DNA from: an uncultured Oscillospiraceae bacterium
GTDB lineage: Bacteria > Bacillota > Clostridia > Oscillospirales > Acutalibacteraceae
Assembly: GCA_900543525.1 (NCBI GenBank)
Contig: UQRS01000027.1
Span: forward strand, 1 to 25,961
Direction: 5' to 3'
DNA length: 25,961 nucleotides
Every line of letters starts with the position of its first letter. The first letter of the stretch is position 1. The position numbers were made by a program, and so were the translations under genes. This document shows positions 22,838 to 25,961 of the stretch, piece by piece. The notes beneath the pieces are model-generated. The model searched no databases. It had not been told where the DNA came from and saw only the letters and a list, made by a program, of their open reading frames with translations.

Positions 22838-23587
22838 TCAAAAAGACTCCGCCAAGCGATAGAGGTAGGCATTCCCCGCCTTGCCGACCCGCTCGGCAAT
22901 CCCCATGCGGTAGAGCAGCCGCAGCAGGTCGGAGGCCTCTTCCGGCCGAAGACCGGCCGCAACCGCCGCGTCGCGCGCGGTAAAGGCAGGAGACAGCGCC
23001 TCCACCCCCGGCAGCAGCTGCAAATAGTCGGATGGCTGCCGAAACCACATCTCCCCCTCCAGCGAGAGGGGAATCCGCTCTACCCTCGAATATCCGCGGT
23101 GGTTGCGGCGGCTTCTTTGCACCGGAATCCGATACTCCGCCAGATCCACCAGCAGCAGACAAAGGCGAAAGCGCGGGTGGATCAAAAAGGGGGCGATCCG
23201 GTACAGCTCGGGCAGCGCGTCCAGCGCCCGTCCGGTTTTCGGCGAACGACGGCGGGAGAGTATCTCCCCCGTTTCCGGGTCGAGGGTGACCAGCCACTTC
23301 CTGCGCGGAATCGGATGCACCACTGTGACCCGCGCCGCCTCCAAAAACGCCGAAAGCTTGGGGCGCAGCGGCGTGAAGGAGCCGGTCTGAATCTCGATGA
23401 TTCCATCCTCCCCCACGATGTCGGCGACGTAGCGGCCGACCGGCACCTCGCGGTTTTCGGCCAGCGGCTCAAAGTAGGCCTTCAGCACGGCATGGAGGGT
23501 TTTCTCCCCCAGCGTGCCGATGCCGCCCGACAAATCTCTGTCGGAGGAGGCGCGGTCGCAGCATTCAAGAAATCGCAGCCGATCCAT
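22838..23587 (-). CDS. Unassigned protein: PD-(D/E)XK-like domain plus winged helix
   Basis: A 249-aa soluble protein with no signal peptide or membrane segment. I do not recognise a named family. The N-terminal part (about 22-110) has the layout of a PD-(D/E)XK nuclease fold: Glu28 in GTLGEKTLH, Asp56 in RYVADIV, then Glu65-Ile-Gln67 in IIEIQTG and Lys77. Gln in place of the usual Lys is known in some active members. A middle part rich in Arg and aromatic residues follows, and 202-246 reads like a winged helix-turn-helix (FTARDAAVAAGLRPEEASDL and on). Start ATG 23587 has GGGGAGG about 12 nt upstream. It lies between topA (70 nt) and trmFO (23 nt), so it is cotranscribed with housekeeping genes. 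Function is unassigned. Confidence 0.75.
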   Translation of the reverse strand: MDRLRFLECCDRASSDRDLSGGIGTLGEKTLHAVLKAYFEPLAENREVPVGRYVADIVGEDGIIEIQTGSFTPLRPKLSAFLEAARVTVVHPIPRRKWLVTLDPETGEILSRRRSPKTGRALDALPELYRIAPFLIHPRFRLCLLLVDLAEYRIPVQRSRRNHRGYSRVERIPLSLEGEMWFRQPSDYLQLLPGVEALSPAFTARDAAVAAGLRPEEASDLLRLLYRMGIAERVGKAGNAYLYRLAESF

Positions 23588-23657
23588 CGCGGCAGGCCGC
23601 CTCCCCTCCCGGTTCTCGTTTTACCCAAAATGCAGAAGCTTCAAAAAGCGGCAGGAA

Positions 23658-25796
<2,139 letters not shown>

Positions 25797-25824
25797 CTTG
25801 TCTCTCCTGTTTTATAATTTTAAA

Positions 25825-25864
25825 ATACGCGCGTTTGCAGCCTCTCCGGCTGCGCAGGGCGTAT
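25825..25864 (-). terminator. Possible terminator or leader hairpin between dprA and topA
   Basis: Inner stem GCAGCC (25837-25842) pairs with GGCTGC (25848-25853), and outer ATACGC (25825-25830) pairs with GCGTAT (25859-25864). Leftward the stem runs into ATTTTAAAATTATAAAA. It may end part of the dprA transcript just before the topA ribosome site. No separate topA promoter is clear. Confidence 0.45.
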
Positions 25865-25899
25865 GAATCAGCAAAATGAAAAATGAAAGAATCTGCCGG

Positions 25900-25961
25900 T
25901 CAGCAGAGTGTGTACCGGCCGCCCGGCACCGGCTTTATATACCCAAACAGCTCCAGCTCGG
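25900..25961 (-). CDS. dprA: DprA, DNA-processing protein (C-terminal end only)
   Basis: Only the last 19 codons are in the window: ELELFGYIKPVPGGRYTLC then TGA. The pattern of a short helix with LELxGxI followed by PGGRY is the C-terminal winged helix of DprA/Smf, which loads RecA on incoming single-stranded DNA during transformation. The position directly ahead of topA fits the common dprA-topA order. The call rests on a short tail plus context. Confidence 0.7.
   Translation of the reverse strand, partial: ELELFGYIKPVPGGRYTLC

Noticed and set aside
22815..23297. N-terminal extension of trmFO giving a 602-aa fusion
   Set aside because: The extra residues are the out-of-frame reading of the neighbouring gene; MIKITVIGAG with its own SD is the family start.

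Overview
The window looks like a chromosomal core region of a GC-rich Firmicute, probably a gut Clostridia/Oscillospirales-type organism. The reasons are the gene order dprA-topA-trmFO, plsX-rnc-smc-ftsY and yhbY-nadD-yqeK-LCP-rsfS-leuS, a SMC-type condensin rather than MukB, folate-dependent TrmFO, YqeG/YqeK, clear Shine-Dalgarno sites and frequent GTG/TTG starts. The taxonomic call is inference from synteny and protein style; no search was run.

Layout. Positions 1-403 are AT-rich and hold only an unassigned 3' coding remnant, a perfect 28-bp palindrome and the terminator of a leftward tRNA-Leu(CAG). That tRNA has a consensus promoter about 160 nt upstream, so its transcript should carry a long structured leader of unknown role. 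Rightward from there run potA-potB-potC (spermidine/putrescine-type ABC importer, ATPase plus two permeases). No binding-protein gene (potD) follows. Instead tRNA-Met(CAT) and tRNA-Glu(TTC) follow, driven by a consensus promoter whose -35 box overlaps the potC stop codon. A strong bidirectional terminator at about 4.0 kb separates them from everything to the right.

From 4.2 kb to the right edge all genes point left. In transcription order: dprA (3' end only), topA, an unassigned nuclease-like protein, trmFO, plsX, rnc, a radical SAM protein, smc, ftsY, rdgB, yhbY, nadD, yqeK, an LCP-family cell-wall ligase, rsfS, leuS, rpsU, yqeG, an endonuclease IV-like TIM barrel protein, aroQ and an M24 aminopeptidase. 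Several neighbours are coupled: rad-SAM/smc overlap by 10 nt, rsfS/leuS abut, and the TIM barrel gene and aroQ share ATGA. rpsU has its own consensus promoter.

Functionally this is growth machinery: DNA topology and condensation (topA, smc), membrane lipid start (plsX), protein targeting (ftsY), RNA processing and modification (rnc, trmFO), ribosome maturation and silencing (yhbY, rsfS, rpsU), tRNA charging (leuS), nucleotide and NAD housekeeping (rdgB, yqeK, nadD) and envelope assembly (LCP). I found no CRISPR array, phage, transposase or obvious new defence system. The items most worth a second look are the structured tRNA-Leu leader, the PD-(D/E)XK-like protein between topA and trmFO, the endonuclease IV homologue lacking one zinc ligand, a recurring TTTTAAAA-cored intergenic hairpin, and the tandem repeat in the rpsU leader.
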